A stretch of DNA of 64,000 nucleotides, from NCBI RefSeq assembly GCF_009495745.1, contig NZ_WIDQ01000019.1, positions 1-64,000 of the forward strand, written 5' to 3'. This document shows positions 16,556 through 25,398 of this stretch, in pieces. The notes beneath the pieces are model-generated. The model did not search any database. It was not told the origin of the DNA and was given only the letters and a program-made list of their open reading frames with translations. The DNA is from Niveispirillum sp. SYP-B3756. GTDB lineage: Bacteria; Pseudomonadota; Alphaproteobacteria; Azospirillales; Azospirillaceae. Position numbers and translations under genes: made by a program. The stretch's first letter is position 1, and every line of letters starts with the position of its first letter.

Positions 16556-17277
16556 GCAGTCACCTCTGTCGCCGGGACGGCGGGATGCAGACGGGGAAAG
16601 GTGGGACGGGCCGGCAGCGCCTCGCGCGCATCGCCGGCCAGGAAGCGGTCCAGACAATCGGCGCCAAAGGCGACATTGCCGCAGACGACACGCGGGTCAT
16701 TGGCGTAATAGCTGCCCCAGGCAGCGGCGGCCGGGCCGATCCGCTCCGGCCGGGCCCGGCCCAGTTCCAGCGCATCAAAGCCGATATGGCGGAACAGCCG
16801 GCGCAGGGGGCGGGTGGCGGTGACCACCGCCTTTTCAAAGCCCTGCCCGTGCAGATAGGCGGCCAGCGCCATGAACAGCAGATAGGAGGCACCGGGTTCC
16901 GCTGCGGCCAGATTGCCGATCTCCACAATGGCAGGCCGTTGCGGCCCACCGGGGATCAGGGCTTCCACCGGATGGTCAAGATAGGTTTCCAGGAACAGCG
17001 GCCCGGTGCTGGCCGGGCGGAAACCGACCCCGGCCAGTATCCGGTCATTGGCATCACGCAGGCTCATCAACATCGGGTGGGTGACGGCAATGTCACCGCC
17101 ATAAATCTGCGCATAGGTCTGGCGGATCATCGCCTCCACCCGCCGCCGCTCCGGGGCGAAATGGTGGGTGATGGCCACGACCGCCGGGCGGCAGCGGGTC
17201 AGGCTGCCCAGCCGTTCGGCATCGAACCGCAGGTGGCCGCGCACCCCATCCTCATCGCGCATCAACATTTCAATCAC
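16552..17277 (-). CDS. Thermostable hemolysin family protein (GNAT-like acyltransferase fold)
   Basis: A 241-aa protein of the thermostable hemolysin family (like Vibrio delta-VPH). These resemble GNAT/N-acyl amino acid synthase folds more than pore toxins. Visible pieces are HHFAPERRRVEAMIRQTYAQIYGGDI at about 37-62, EIGNLAAAEPGASYLLFMALAAYL, and RPLRRLFRHIGFDALELG. GTG 17277 has GGAG 8 nt upstream. It is the first gene of the operon and overlaps the ligase-oxidase fusion. A role as acyltransferase loading or releasing an acyl product is more plausible here than haemolysis; that is inference. Confidence 0.75.
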   Translation of the reverse strand: MIEMLMRDEDGVRGHLRFDAERLGSLTRCRPAVVAITHHFAPERRRVEAMIRQTYAQIYGGDIAVTHPMLMSLRDANDRILAGVGFRPASTGPLFLETYLDHPVEALIPGGPQRPAIVEIGNLAAAEPGASYLLFMALAAYLHGQGFEKAVVTATRPLRRLFRHIGFDALELGRARPERIGPAAAAWGSYYANDPRVVCGNVAFGADCLDRFLAGDAREALPARPTFPRLHPAVPATEVTA

Positions 17278-17404
17278 AGGCGTCGCTCCGCCGGTTGGGT
17301 TGGCCGGATCAACCGGCCTTCAAGGGGATGACGGCACCGCCCGCAGCGGACCGCAGGTGCGAAGGCAAAATTTTTCTGCACTGTGTCGGATATGACCTGC
17401 CGCA

Positions 17405-17998
17405 TTGATCGGGCGGGATGCGGGGGCTATATCGGAAGTCAGTTTTCGCCCAACTCAGGTTGACGCCATTTCCCCGCCCCCGCCCCTGATCGCTGCCTAT
17501 CTGGAACACCGTGCCTTTCTGCTGCGGCTGCTGACGGCGCGCACGGGCCGTGCGGCGGAGGCGGAAGACATCGTGCAGGAAATGTATGAAAGGCTGGCCG
17601 CCCTGCCCGCCGGGGGGGAGGCAGTGGAGAATGTGCCGGCCTTCCTGAACCGCATGGCGCTTAATCTGGCCTTTGACCGGCAGCGCAGCGGATCGCGCGC
17701 CGCCGCCCGCGATGGGGAATGGCTGTCCGCCAATGCCCTGGTCGATGGCCCCGAACCGATTGCCGAGGCCCCGACGGCGGAACAGGTGGCATCCGGCCGG
17801 CAGGAACTGCGCCTGCTGCGCGATGCCATCGACGCACTGCCGCCGCAGGGCAAGCGCGTGTTTGAAATGCACAAGCTGCAGGGACGCCCCCATGCGGAGG
17901 TCGCCGCCAGCCTGGGCATTTCGCGCAGCGCGGTGGAAAAACACATGGCGGCGGCGATGAAGAACCTGTTGAAACGGCTGGGCCGCCGGCTTGAATGA
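17405..17998 (+). CDS. ECF sigma factor, FecI-like
   Basis: A sigma-70 region 2/4 protein of at most 197 aa. Region 2 is in AAEAEDIVQEMYERLAALP and region 4 is a helix-turn-helix (GRPHAEVAASLGISRSAVEKHMAAAMKNLLKRL). The only in-frame early start is TTG at 17405, without a clear ribosome-binding site, so the start is uncertain. It is followed by fecR and a TonB receptor with an STN domain, the standard surface-signalling trio. It is divergent from the hemolysin/ligase operon across about 127 bp, which it might also control. Confidence 0.85.
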   Translation: MIGRDAGAISEVSFRPTQVDAISPPPPLIAAYLEHRAFLLRLLTARTGRAAEAEDIVQEMYERLAALPAGGEAVENVPAFLNRMALNLAFDRQRSGSRAAARDGEWLSANALVDGPEPIAEAPTAEQVASGRQELRLLRDAIDALPPQGKRVFEMHKLQGRPHAEVAASLGISRSAVEKHMAAAMKNLLKRLGRRLE

Positions 17999-18077
17999 AA
18001 AATATTTCATCCAGACGGGTGGGGTACCGCCCCTTCCGTGACGTCAACAGGACAAAGCCCGAACCAGAAGCCGCCCC

Positions 18078-19064
18078 ATGGTGAACCGCCCGACCGATAC
18101 GCCCCTTGATCCCCGCCTGGAACAGGCGGCGGACTGGCACGCCCGCCTGCAGGGCGATGCCGATCAGGCGGTCTGGCTGGCCTTCACCGAATGGCTGGAG
18201 GCTGATCCCAGCCACCGCCGCGCCTATGATCAAGTGGAAAGCCTGTGGCGGCAGGTGGAGGCACTGCCGGCAGAAGCACCGGCCAGCATCATCAATCTGG
18301 CCAGCCGGCGAAAGGCTGAGCCCGCCGCCCCGGCCAACCGCTCCCGCCGCTGGTTCCTGGGCGGTGCGGCGGCCGCCGCTGCCGCTTTGGCCCTGACGCT
18401 GACCGGTCGCCACACGCCAACCCCGCCCCCGGAAATGTTTGAGACCGCGCCGGGCCAGCGCCGCACGGTGACACTGGCCGATGGGTCCAGCATCATCCTG
18501 AACAGCGGCACCCGGTTAAGCGTCGCCCTGTCCGCCGATCACCGCGCCGTGGTGCTGGAACAGGGGGAGGCGCTGTTTGACGTGGCCAAGGATGCCGCCC
18601 GCCCCTTCACCGTGGCGGCCGGTGAACGGCTGGTCACCGTGGTCGGTACGGCCTTCAATGTCCGCCACCTGGACCGGTCGGTGACGGTCACCGTCACGCG
18701 CGGGCTGGTGGATGTCGGTGACCAGACAGGCGGGGCCAAGGTCCGCCTGACGCCGGGGCAGCAGATCAGCGCGGCGCAAGGCCAGCCCCCCGGCCCCGTC
18801 ACCACCGTGGATGCCCAGGCCGCCACCGCCTGGACGCAAGGCCGCCTGTCCTTTGACAATGCGCCGCTGCCGCAGGTGCTGGCCGAGCTGTCCCGCCATT
18901 ATCCGCTGCCCATGCGGGCGGAAGGGGCGGCGGCGGCGCTGCATTTTTCCGGTGTGCTGCGGCTGGATGCGGATCAGGCGGTGCTGCTGGGCACCCTGCA
19001 GGGGTTGCTGCCTATTGTGGTGGTGCGCCAGGGTGATAGCTTCGTGCTCTCCAAACATCCCTGA
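18078..19064 (+). CDS. FecR-type anti-sigma/sigma-regulator
   Basis: A 328-aa protein. The N-terminal cytoplasmic part (DUF4880-like, WLAFTEWLEADPSHRRAYDQVE) is followed by one membrane segment at about 95-110 (WFLGGAAAAAAALALTLTG) and a periplasmic FecR domain (TVTLADGSSIILNSGTRL; VVGTAFNVRHLD). A C-terminal STN-like piece follows. It passes the signal from the TonB receptor to the ECF sigma factor encoded 80 bp upstream. Confidence 0.88.
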   Translation: MVNRPTDTPLDPRLEQAADWHARLQGDADQAVWLAFTEWLEADPSHRRAYDQVESLWRQVEALPAEAPASIINLASRRKAEPAAPANRSRRWFLGGAAAAAAALALTLTGRHTPTPPPEMFETAPGQRRTVTLADGSSIILNSGTRLSVALSADHRAVVLEQGEALFDVAKDAARPFTVAAGERLVTVVGTAFNVRHLDRSVTVTVTRGLVDVGDQTGGAKVRLTPGQQISAAQGQPPGPVTTVDAQAATAWTQGRLSFDNAPLPQVLAELSRHYPLPMRAEGAAAALHFSGVLRLDADQAVLLGTLQGLLPIVVVRQGDSFVLSKHP

Positions 19065-19076
19065 TGGCCCACCGCT

Positions 19077-21440
19077 TTGCGTCTTCCACCGGTTTTCGCC
19101 CTTGCCCTGCTGCTGACCGTCCCGCCGGCCCTGGCGGCCGAGGGGGGGATTGCCGTGCCTGCCGGTCCCTTAGGCGGCGCGCTGGCTGACCTGTCCCGAC
19201 AGGCCGGCATCTCCATCGGTGGTGACCAGCCGCTGGCCGGAAGGCACAGCCCCGGTGCCAGCGGACCGCTGACGCCCGAACAGGCGCTGACCCGGATGTT
19301 GGCCGGAACGGGGCTGGGCTTCCGCAAGGTCGGCCCCGGTGCCTATCGGCTGGAAGCCTTGCCGTCGCCACATACATTGCCAGCGGCGGGCCGGCATATC
19401 GCAGAGCCGGTGGAACCCATCATCGTCACGGCGACCAAGCGCGGGGCCGATCCGGCCAGCCTGCCCGTTTCTGTGGGCTGGCTGACGGCGGCTGATCTGG
19501 CCCGGCTTGGCACGTCTGATCCGGATGCCGCCCTGCCCCTGCTGGGCGGGGTGGGCAGCACGCATCTGGGGCCGGGGCGGAACAAGCTGGCGATCCGCGG
19601 CCTGTCCGACAGCGCCTTCACCGGCCAGACCCAGGCGACGGTGGGCCTGTATCTGGACAATGCCAAGGTCAATTACAATGCGCCCGACCCGCATCTGCAC
19701 CTGATCGATGTGGACCGGGTGGAGGTGCTGCGCGGCCCCCAGGGCACGCTTTATGGCGGTGGCTCCATCGGTGGCATCCTGCGCATCGTGCCGGCCGCCC
19801 CCGACCTGTCGGAACAATCGGCCCAGGCCCGGCTTTATGGCAGCCTGACCCGCAGCGGTGCCCCCGGCGGCGGGGTGGAGGCGGTGTTGAACCAGCCGCT
19901 GCTGACCGACCGGCTGGGGATGCGGCTGGCGCTTTATGCGGAACGGGAAGGCGGGGTGATCGATACGGCGGGCCGGCATAATATCGACCGCACCGACATG
20001 CAGGGCGGCCGCGCCCTGTTCACCCTGATCCCGGCCGAGGATTGGCGGCTGGAGCTGGGCGGCACCTATCAACTGATCGACACCGATGACAGCCATTATA
20101 TTCAGGGGCGGCGCGGTTGCTGCACCCGCGCCGCGCAATTGGCAGAGCCGCATGACAATGATTTCGACGAGGCGCATGTCACCCTGACCGGCAGCCTGCC
20201 CTTTGCCCAACTGCACAGCACCACCGCCTTTGTGCGGCACGAGATTGACAGTTTCTATGATGCCAGCACGGCCGTGCCGGCCCTGGCCGGGCTGCCCGCC
20301 CAGCCCGCCCTGTTTCATGAGGCGCAATTATCCCGGCTTTGGACCCATGAGACCCGGCTGAGCAGTGAGAATGATGAGGATGCTGCCATCCGCTGGCTGG
20401 GCGGGCTGCACCTGTCGCAGCAGACGGCGCAATCCAGCCGCCGCCTGACCAAGGCGGCCACCCTTGGCAGTGACCTGTGGCGGCGCGACCGCGATGATAC
20501 GGTGAAGGAAGCCGCCCTGTTCGGGGAGCTATCCTGGCGCTTTCTCCCCCACTGGACCCTGACGACCGGCGGCCGCCTGTTCCATGTGGCGCAGGAGGTG
20601 GAGGCCAAGGCCCTGGCCCCCGCCGCATCGGTGGCCGAGACGGAAGGTTACGCCAAGGAAACGGATTACACACCCAAACTGGCCGTGACCTGGCACCCTC
20701 GGGAGGGTACCAGCTTTTATGCCCAGATGACGGAGGGCTATCGCCCCGGCGGTCTTAATATCGAGGAGGCGGCGACAACATCCGGGGAGGATTATCGGGC
20801 GGCCCATTTCCGAACCGATGAGCTGTGGAATTATGAACTGGGCACCAAATTGTCGCTCTGGCAGGGGCGTCTGGCGCTGGATGCCGCCATTTTCCATGCG
20901 CGCTGGCGCAACATCCAGACCGATCAGTTGCGCGCCGACGGGCTGACCGTCACCACCAATGCCGGGGATGGCAGCAATACCGGGATTGAGATCGCCCCCC
21001 GCCTGCATCTGGGCCCCTGGCGGCTGGATGCGACCGTGATCCTGAACGACCCGGAACTGACCCGCGTTGCCCCCACCTTTGCCGGCCGGGCGGAAGGCGG
21101 CCTTCCCGGTGCCGCCCATCTCAGCGGCAGTGCCAGCCTTTCCTGGAAAGGATGGGTCGCCGCTGATGCCCAACTGCTGGCCGCCCTGGATTACACCCAT
21201 ACCGGGCGCACCCACCTGACCTTCAGCAACGCCATCCGCCAGGGCCCGGTCAATCAGGTGAACGGACGGATGAAACTGGATTGGTCCGACGGCTGGTCGC
21301 TGGGTTTGGCGGTGGATAATATTTTGGACAGCGACGCCAACCAGTTCGCCTATGGCAATCCCTTCACCCTGTCCGCCGGGCCCCAGACCACCCCGCTGCG
21401 CCCGCGCACCTTCAGGCTGAGCGTCGGCTGGCAGCAATAA
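19077..21440 (+). CDS. TonB-dependent receptor with N-terminal STN signalling domain
   Basis: A 787-aa outer-membrane receptor. It has a signal peptide (MRLPPVFALALLLTVPPALAA), an STN domain at about 25-100 (PLGGALADLSRQAGISI), a TonB box-like region then plug (LYLDNAKVN; VDRVEVLRGPQGTLYGGGSIGGILRIV) and a 22-strand-type barrel ending in a C-terminal aromatic (LRPRTFRLSVGWQQ, near the end). The start is odd. The ATG that overlaps the fecR stop (19064) is in another frame, and the receptor frame has a stop at 19062, so TTG 19077 is the first possible start. The ligand is probably a siderophore or other large nutrient; it cannot be named from sequence. Confidence 0.87.
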   Translation: MRLPPVFALALLLTVPPALAAEGGIAVPAGPLGGALADLSRQAGISIGGDQPLAGRHSPGASGPLTPEQALTRMLAGTGLGFRKVGPGAYRLEALPSPHTLPAAGRHIAEPVEPIIVTATKRGADPASLPVSVGWLTAADLARLGTSDPDAALPLLGGVGSTHLGPGRNKLAIRGLSDSAFTGQTQATVGLYLDNAKVNYNAPDPHLHLIDVDRVEVLRGPQGTLYGGGSIGGILRIVPAAPDLSEQSAQARLYGSLTRSGAPGGGVEAVLNQPLLTDRLGMRLALYAEREGGVIDTAGRHNIDRTDMQGGRALFTLIPAEDWRLELGGTYQLIDTDDSHYIQGRRGCCTRAAQLAEPHDNDFDEAHVTLTGSLPFAQLHSTTAFVRHEIDSFYDASTAVPALAGLPAQPALFHEAQLSRLWTHETRLSSENDEDAAIRWLGGLHLSQQTAQSSRRLTKAATLGSDLWRRDRDDTVKEAALFGELSWRFLPHWTLTTGGRLFHVAQEVEAKALAPAASVAETEGYAKETDYTPKLAVTWHPREGTSFYAQMTEGYRPGGLNIEEAATTSGEDYRAAHFRTDELWNYELGTKLSLWQGRLALDAAIFHARWRNIQTDQLRADGLTVTTNAGDGSNTGIEIAPRLHLGPWRLDATVILNDPELTRVAPTFAGRAEGGLPGAAHLSGSASLSWKGWVAADAQLLAALDYTHTGRTHLTFSNAIRQGPVNQVNGRMKLDWSDGWSLGLAVDNILDSDANQFAYGNPFTLSAGPQTTPLRPRTFRLSVGWQQ

Positions 21441-21451
21441 TACTATATCAA

Positions 21452-21500
21452 TTTGCCTCAAGTGCCGGGCGGCGGGCTGGCGGTCGTCAGCCTCCAATCT
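21452..21500 (+). repeat. Dispersed intergenic repeat, copy 3 (short)
   Basis: A shortened copy with CCTCAAGTGCCGGGCGGCGG and GGCGGTCGTCAGCCTCCAA, closest to copy 1 and lacking its middle part. Confidence 0.55.
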
Positions 21501-21510
21501 GCCCTCAGCG

Positions 21511-21536
21511 GCTGTTTCCGAACAACCGAAAACAGC
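21511..21536 (+). terminator. Imperfect hairpin after TonB receptor gene
   Basis: GCTGTTT (21511-21517) pairs with AAACAGC (21530-21536), with two further pairs inside. There is no T-run. It is the best terminator candidate for the fec set. Confidence 0.3.
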
Positions 21537-21600
21537 TCTGGCGTTGTGACCATATCACCCGGTCGTGTATGGTCCCCCGGCAGAAACGGGGAGGAAAGCC

Positions 21601-22242
21601 ATGTCCAGCAGAGATGAGGGGCTGAAAGGGATCAGCAGCATGGGTTATCGCGCCTATGTCGGCGGCGATGGTCCTTTCTGGGATCTGATTGGTCAAAAAC
21701 AGTTGGATTATCTGGTCCAGGCCGGCCTGCAGCCCGGCCATGTGCTGCTGGATTTTGCTTGCGGCTCCCTGCGCGCCGGCCGGCTGCTGATCGATTATCT
21801 GGATGAGGGCAATTACCTGGGCCTGGACAAGGAAATCGGGCTGATCATCCTGGGCGTGGCAGAAGAGCTGGGCACAGAGAAATATTTGCGCCGGCGGCCG
21901 GAATTCGTCGTCTCTGACCGGTTTGAGTTTGAGCGTTTTTCCAAACAGCCGGATTATATCATTGCCCAGTCGCTTTATACGCACCTGACCCTGGCCGATA
22001 TTGAGCGATCATTGAAAAGCCTGCGGGCCTGGATCAGCGGTGATGTGCGTTTCTTCGCCACCTTCTTTGAAGCGGAGAACGCCCACGCCAATCCCGCCAC
22101 CTCCCATTCCCATGCCCATTTCCGCCATAGCCAGGCCGATCTTGCGGCGGTGGCGGATCGCACAGGCTGGGTGATGACCTATCATGGCGACTGGAACCAC
22201 CCGCGCAACCAGATGATGGTGGAGTTCCGGCCGGCCCGCTGA
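21601..22242 (+). CDS. SAM-dependent methyltransferase (class I)
   Basis: A 213-aa cytoplasmic protein with a class I SAM-binding motif (GHVLLDFACGSLRAGRLLIDYL), followed by an acidic residue after strand 2 (NYLGLDKE). ATG 21601 has GGGGAGG upstream. A His-rich stretch (ATSHSHAHFRHS) and a C-terminal MTYHGDWNHPRNQMMVEF are typical of small-molecule methyltransferases of the Methyltransf_11/25 type. Its stop abuts the stop of the convergent prepilin peptidase gene with no space. The substrate is unknown, and there is no clear operon partner. Confidence 0.75.
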   Translation: MSSRDEGLKGISSMGYRAYVGGDGPFWDLIGQKQLDYLVQAGLQPGHVLLDFACGSLRAGRLLIDYLDEGNYLGLDKEIGLIILGVAEELGTEKYLRRRPEFVVSDRFEFERFSKQPDYIIAQSLYTHLTLADIERSLKSLRAWISGDVRFFATFFEAENAHANPATSHSHAHFRHSQADLAAVADRTGWVMTYHGDWNHPRNQMMVEFRPAR

Positions 22243-22995
22243 TCACAATAGCGGCCCTGCCAAAACCAAGACGAACAGGGCCAGACAGAGGGCGGGGCCG
22301 AAGGCGATAATATCGCCAGCCTCCTCCCCCTCGGCCCCACCCCAGCGGCGGGCCGCCAGCAGATGGCAGATACCGGCCCCCCCGGACAGGATCAGGAAAG
22401 GGGGCAGGCCGGCCAGTCCCAGCCAGAGCCCGGCCACCGCCATCAGCTTTACATCGCCCAGCCCCAGCGCCTCCCGCCCCTTCCAGCGGCTGACCAACAG
22501 GCGCAGGGCCAGGGCCAGCCCGCCATAAAGCCCGACCGCCGTTAGATGGTCGGCCCACAGCGAAGGCGCATCCTGCCAGCCAAGCCAGAGCAGCCCGGCC
22601 AGCCCCGCCAGCGCCACACCCGCATCGGGCAGATAGTGCCATTGCGCATCCACCAGGGCCAGGAACAGCAGCGCCGTGCCCAGCCATGCCCGCAACAACG
22701 CCTCCACCGGATCGACAGACCAGAGCGCGCAGGCGAGCCAGAGCAGCGCCGTTGCCGCCTCCACCAGCGGGTAAAGTGCGGCCACCCGCCCGCCGCAATG
22801 CCGGCAGCGCCCGCGTGACAGCAGGAATGACAGCACGGGCAACAGGTCCGCCACGCCCAGCACATGGCCGCAGGCGGGGCAGGCCGAACGCCCCCACACC
22901 GTCACCCCGCGCGGCAGCCGCCAGGCCATGGCGGCGATGAAGCTGCCAAAACAGGCCCCCAGCAAGGTGAAGAAGGCGATCTCCAGCCCGGTCAT
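22243..22995 (-). CDS. gspO: Prepilin peptidase / N-methyltransferase GspO
   Basis: A 250-aa inner-membrane aspartic protease that cleaves and methylates type II pseudopilins. The N-terminal GACFGSFIAAMAWRLPRG is followed by the zinc-binding CPACGH and CRHCGG pairs (about 39-42 and 64-67). The first catalytic Asp is in LVDAQWHYLPD and the second in GLGDVKLMA. About eight hydrophobic segments are seen. It is the last gene of the minus-strand gsp operon and starts within an ATGA overlap with gspG. Confidence 0.9.
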   Translation of the reverse strand: MTGLEIAFFTLLGACFGSFIAAMAWRLPRGVTVWGRSACPACGHVLGVADLLPVLSFLLSRGRCRHCGGRVAALYPLVEAATALLWLACALWSVDPVEALLRAWLGTALLFLALVDAQWHYLPDAGVALAGLAGLLWLGWQDAPSLWADHLTAVGLYGGLALALRLLVSRWKGREALGLGDVKLMAVAGLWLGLAGLPPFLILSGGAGICHLLAARRWGGAEGEEAGDIIAFGPALCLALFVLVLAGPLL

Positions 22996-23456
22996 GGGGC
23001 GGGCGGGATGGCGATATCCGCGTCCGCCCCGCTGCCACCTTGCTTGCCATCGGCGCCAAGACTGATAACACGGGCGACACGCCCGCCCGCATCCACCTCA
23101 TAAAGATAGGGGCGGTCCCAGGGGTCGTTGGGTACCGCCCCTTCCAGATAGGGGCCCATCCAGCGCCGCGCCGCCGCCGCATCACGCGGCTGGGTGGCCA
23201 GCAGGGCCAGCCCCTCCGCCTTGGTCGGGAAACGGCCCAGATCCAGATACAGCGTGTCGAGCGCGGTTTTCAGCACGCGGGCCTGGGCCGTGGCCGCCGT
23301 CACCTTGCCGCGATCGACGTTGGACAGCAGCCGCAGCCCCACCAGCCCCAGCAGCAGGCCGATGATCACCAGCACCACCAGCATTTCCAGCAGCGTGAAG
23401 CCGGCCTGCCGGCGGCGAAGGGGGCGAAGCGCTGTGGGCAGCGTGCGCATGGTCAT
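22992..23456 (-). CDS. gspG: Type II secretion major pseudopilin GspG
   Basis: A 154-aa protein with a class III signal: basic leader, then QAGFTLLEMLVVLVIIGLLLGLVG, cut after the Gly before Phe, with the Glu at +5. The globular part shows KTALDTLYLDLGRFPT, AARRWMGPYLEG and DPWDRPYLYEV, the calcium-loop GspG hallmark. It forms the pseudopilus shaft that pushes substrates through the GspD pore. Confidence 0.92.
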   Translation of the reverse strand: MTMRTLPTALRPLRRRQAGFTLLEMLVVLVIIGLLLGLVGLRLLSNVDRGKVTAATAQARVLKTALDTLYLDLGRFPTKAEGLALLATQPRDAAAARRWMGPYLEGAVPNDPWDRPYLYEVDAGGRVARVISLGADGKQGGSGADADIAIPPAP

Positions 23457-23472
23457 GATCAGGTTTCCTTAC

Positions 23473-23877
23473 TTACGGTGAATGTGGCAGCACAGCGCCC
23501 ACGGGCAGCCGGATTTCAGCACCTTCGGCCCCGGCCAGCCGCACGCCCCCCGGCTCCACCGCCAGCAGGCGCCAGCCGGCCTGTTCCTGCCCCGGCAGCC
23601 AGGGCCGGGCCACGCCATCCCGCAGCAGCAGGGCGCGGCCCCCGCCTTTGCGGCCCACCACCGCGCCGACCAGCCGCAGCTCCCCCGATGGGGCGGGGCT
23701 GGCGGGGGCGGCCGTCGCCTCCCCCCGGCGCGATGGCGTGAACAAAGGCCGTTCCACCAGGGCCGACAGGCTGGCCGGCGGCGGCAGGTGATATTCCGCA
23801 TCCGCCAGCGGATCAGCGGCGGGGGCCGGCAGCGGCGCGGACAGCAACAACCCCAAAAGCAAAACCCGTTTCATCAT
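23473..23877 (-). CDS. GspC/GspN-like periplasmic type II secretion protein
   Basis: A 134-aa protein with a Sec signal peptide (MMKRVLLLGLLLSAPLPAPA) and a beta-rich domain like the homology region of GspC or the GspN/P helper (SALVERPLFTPSRR; ELRLVGAVVGRKGGGRALLLRDG). It lacks the PDZ domain and the cytoplasmic N-terminus of a classical GspC. It sits between gspM and gspG and overlaps gspM by 4 bp. It likely links the inner-membrane platform with the GspD N domains. No other gspC is present in the locus. Confidence 0.65.
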   Translation of the reverse strand: MMKRVLLLGLLLSAPLPAPAADPLADAEYHLPPPASLSALVERPLFTPSRRGEATAAPASPAPSGELRLVGAVVGRKGGGRALLLRDGVARPWLPGQEQAGWRLLAVEPGGVRLAGAEGAEIRLPVGAVLPHSP

Positions 23878-24464
23878 TCCGCACCCCCCGGCACCGGCTT
23901 GCGCAGACCGCTCACAGTCAGCGTCAGCGACAGGGGAGCACCGGCCTCCCCACCCGCTGCCAGCCGCATCCCCACCACGATCAACCGTGGCTGCCCGCCT
24001 TCCAGCCCCAGCAGCAGGTCACGCAACTGGGCATGGCTGAGGGCGGCATCCAGCCGGGCGGTGATACGCTGATCGCCGCCGGCGCCTTCCGGCAGGTCGG
24101 CCGGTTCCACCAGCCCGGTGCCGATCAGCCGCCCGCCCACAGCGGCTAGCCGCTGGCCCAGCAGGGCCTGAAGGTTGGCGGCGGCCAGATCGGGGCTGTC
24201 ACCGGGCAGGTAATCCGCCGGCAAGCCATCCAGGGTGGCCAGCGCCGCCTGTTCGGCCAGCAGCTTTTCCACCCGCCCGGCCAGGGTGCCCTGGGCCTGG
24301 CGCTGCAGCTCAGCGGCCTGGATGGCGGCCCGCTGTTCCAGCAGCAGGTCGGCCAGCGGCCAGACCAGCAGCAGCAGGAACAACAGCCCCAGCCCGGCGC
24401 TGATACCCAGATAGAGCCGGCGGGCGGCGACCGGATCGGCCAGCCTCCGTTCAAGCGGGTTCAT
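23874..24464 (-). CDS. gspM: Type II secretion platform protein GspM
   Basis: A 196-aa inner-membrane protein with one N-terminal transmembrane segment (LYLGISAGLGLLFLLLLVWPL), a coiled-coil (RAAIQAAELQRQAQGTLAGR) and a ferredoxin-like periplasmic domain. It overlaps gspL by 14 bp. It pairs with GspL in the platform. Confidence 0.78.
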   Translation of the reverse strand: MNPLERRLADPVAARRLYLGISAGLGLLFLLLLVWPLADLLLEQRAAIQAAELQRQAQGTLAGRVEKLLAEQAALATLDGLPADYLPGDSPDLAAANLQALLGQRLAAVGGRLIGTGLVEPADLPEGAGGDQRITARLDAALSHAQLRDLLLGLEGGQPRLIVVGMRLAAGGEAGAPLSLTLTVSGLRKPVPGGAE

Positions 24465-25398
24465 CGGCGCTCACCATCAAGGAAAGGTGGAAACGGTCGC
24501 GCCCGGCATCGGCCCGCAGCAAGGCGGCTTCAAACCGCACATCCTGCAGGCCGGGGGCGGTGGCCAGCAGGGCCGGCAATGCCGCCCCATCACCGCTATA
24601 GCCCAGCAGATGCACCCGCCCGCCTTCCAGACGCAGTTCCGTCAGATAGCTGTTGTCGGGCAGCAGCCGGCTCAACCGGTCCAGCAGCAGCACCATGCTG
24701 GGGGTGGCCCGGCGGGCGCTGACGGCGGCCAGGGTTTCCGTCCGCAGCCGGGCCAGCCGGATGCCCAGGCTGCGGGCCTGTGCCGCCTCCATCTCGCCGG
24801 CCGCCAATTCGGTGCGCAACTGCGACAGGCGGCCCTCCTGCAGCACGGCCAGCGACAAAGGCGGGGCCAATAATAACAAAGCCAGCAGCAGCAGACGCGG
24901 CGGTACCCTGGCACCCTTCGGTTCGCCAAAGGGCAGAAGGCTGCCATCGGCCAGCATCACGCCCTCGGGCAGCGGCAGGCCCTGGGCCGCTGCTGCCGTC
25001 AGGGCCGGGGCCAACCGGCTGCGGGCCAGCAGGGAGACCCGCACCCGCAACTGGCCGGCATCCGCCGCCGGCCCCGCCACCTGCGCATCATAAAGGGCGG
25101 CATCGGCGGATAGCGGCGTCCAATGGCCCAACTGCATCCCCACCACCCGGCGCAGATGGGCGGCCGCCCCTGCCGGCAATTCGCGTTCCAGCACCAGGGG
25201 ACGCACATCGCCCAGCAGCAGCCGCCAGGGCCGCTTATGCCGGGGGGTGCCCCCGGCGGGCGGGGTCAGTATTGTGCCATCCCACTGCCAGCGGGCCGGT
25301 TCCGGCCCATCGGCCACCAGCCAGGCCGGCAGGGCCTGTTTGGTGCGCTGCCACCACCAGCCGGCCAGCCGCCGCAGCATGTCGCCCGCGCTGTTCAT
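24451..25398 (-). CDS. gspL: Type II secretion platform protein GspL (PilN-like)
   Basis: A 315-aa protein with a cytoplasmic actin-like part, a transmembrane segment (LLLLALLLLAPPLSLAVL), then a PilN-type coiled coil and ferredoxin-like domain (LLPDNSYLTELRLEGGRVHLLGYS). I chose ATG 25398 because it overlaps the gspK stop (ATGA) and the alternative at 25443 lies inside gspK. It recruits the ATPase GspE to the membrane. Confidence 0.8.
   Translation of the reverse strand: MNSAGDMLRRLAGWWWQRTKQALPAWLVADGPEPARWQWDGTILTPPAGGTPRHKRPWRLLLGDVRPLVLERELPAGAAAHLRRVVGMQLGHWTPLSADAALYDAQVAGPAADAGQLRVRVSLLARSRLAPALTAAAAQGLPLPEGVMLADGSLLPFGEPKGARVPPRLLLLALLLLAPPLSLAVLQEGRLSQLRTELAAGEMEAAQARSLGIRLARLRTETLAAVSARRATPSMVLLLDRLSRLLPDNSYLTELRLEGGRVHLLGYSGDGAALPALLATAPGLQDVRFEAALLRADAGRDRFHLSLMVSADEPA

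Noticed and set aside
16552..17277. A pore-forming toxin (from the family name thermostable hemolysin)
   Set aside because: No signal peptide or membrane-inserting segment is visible. The operon context and GNAT-like character argue for an enzyme.
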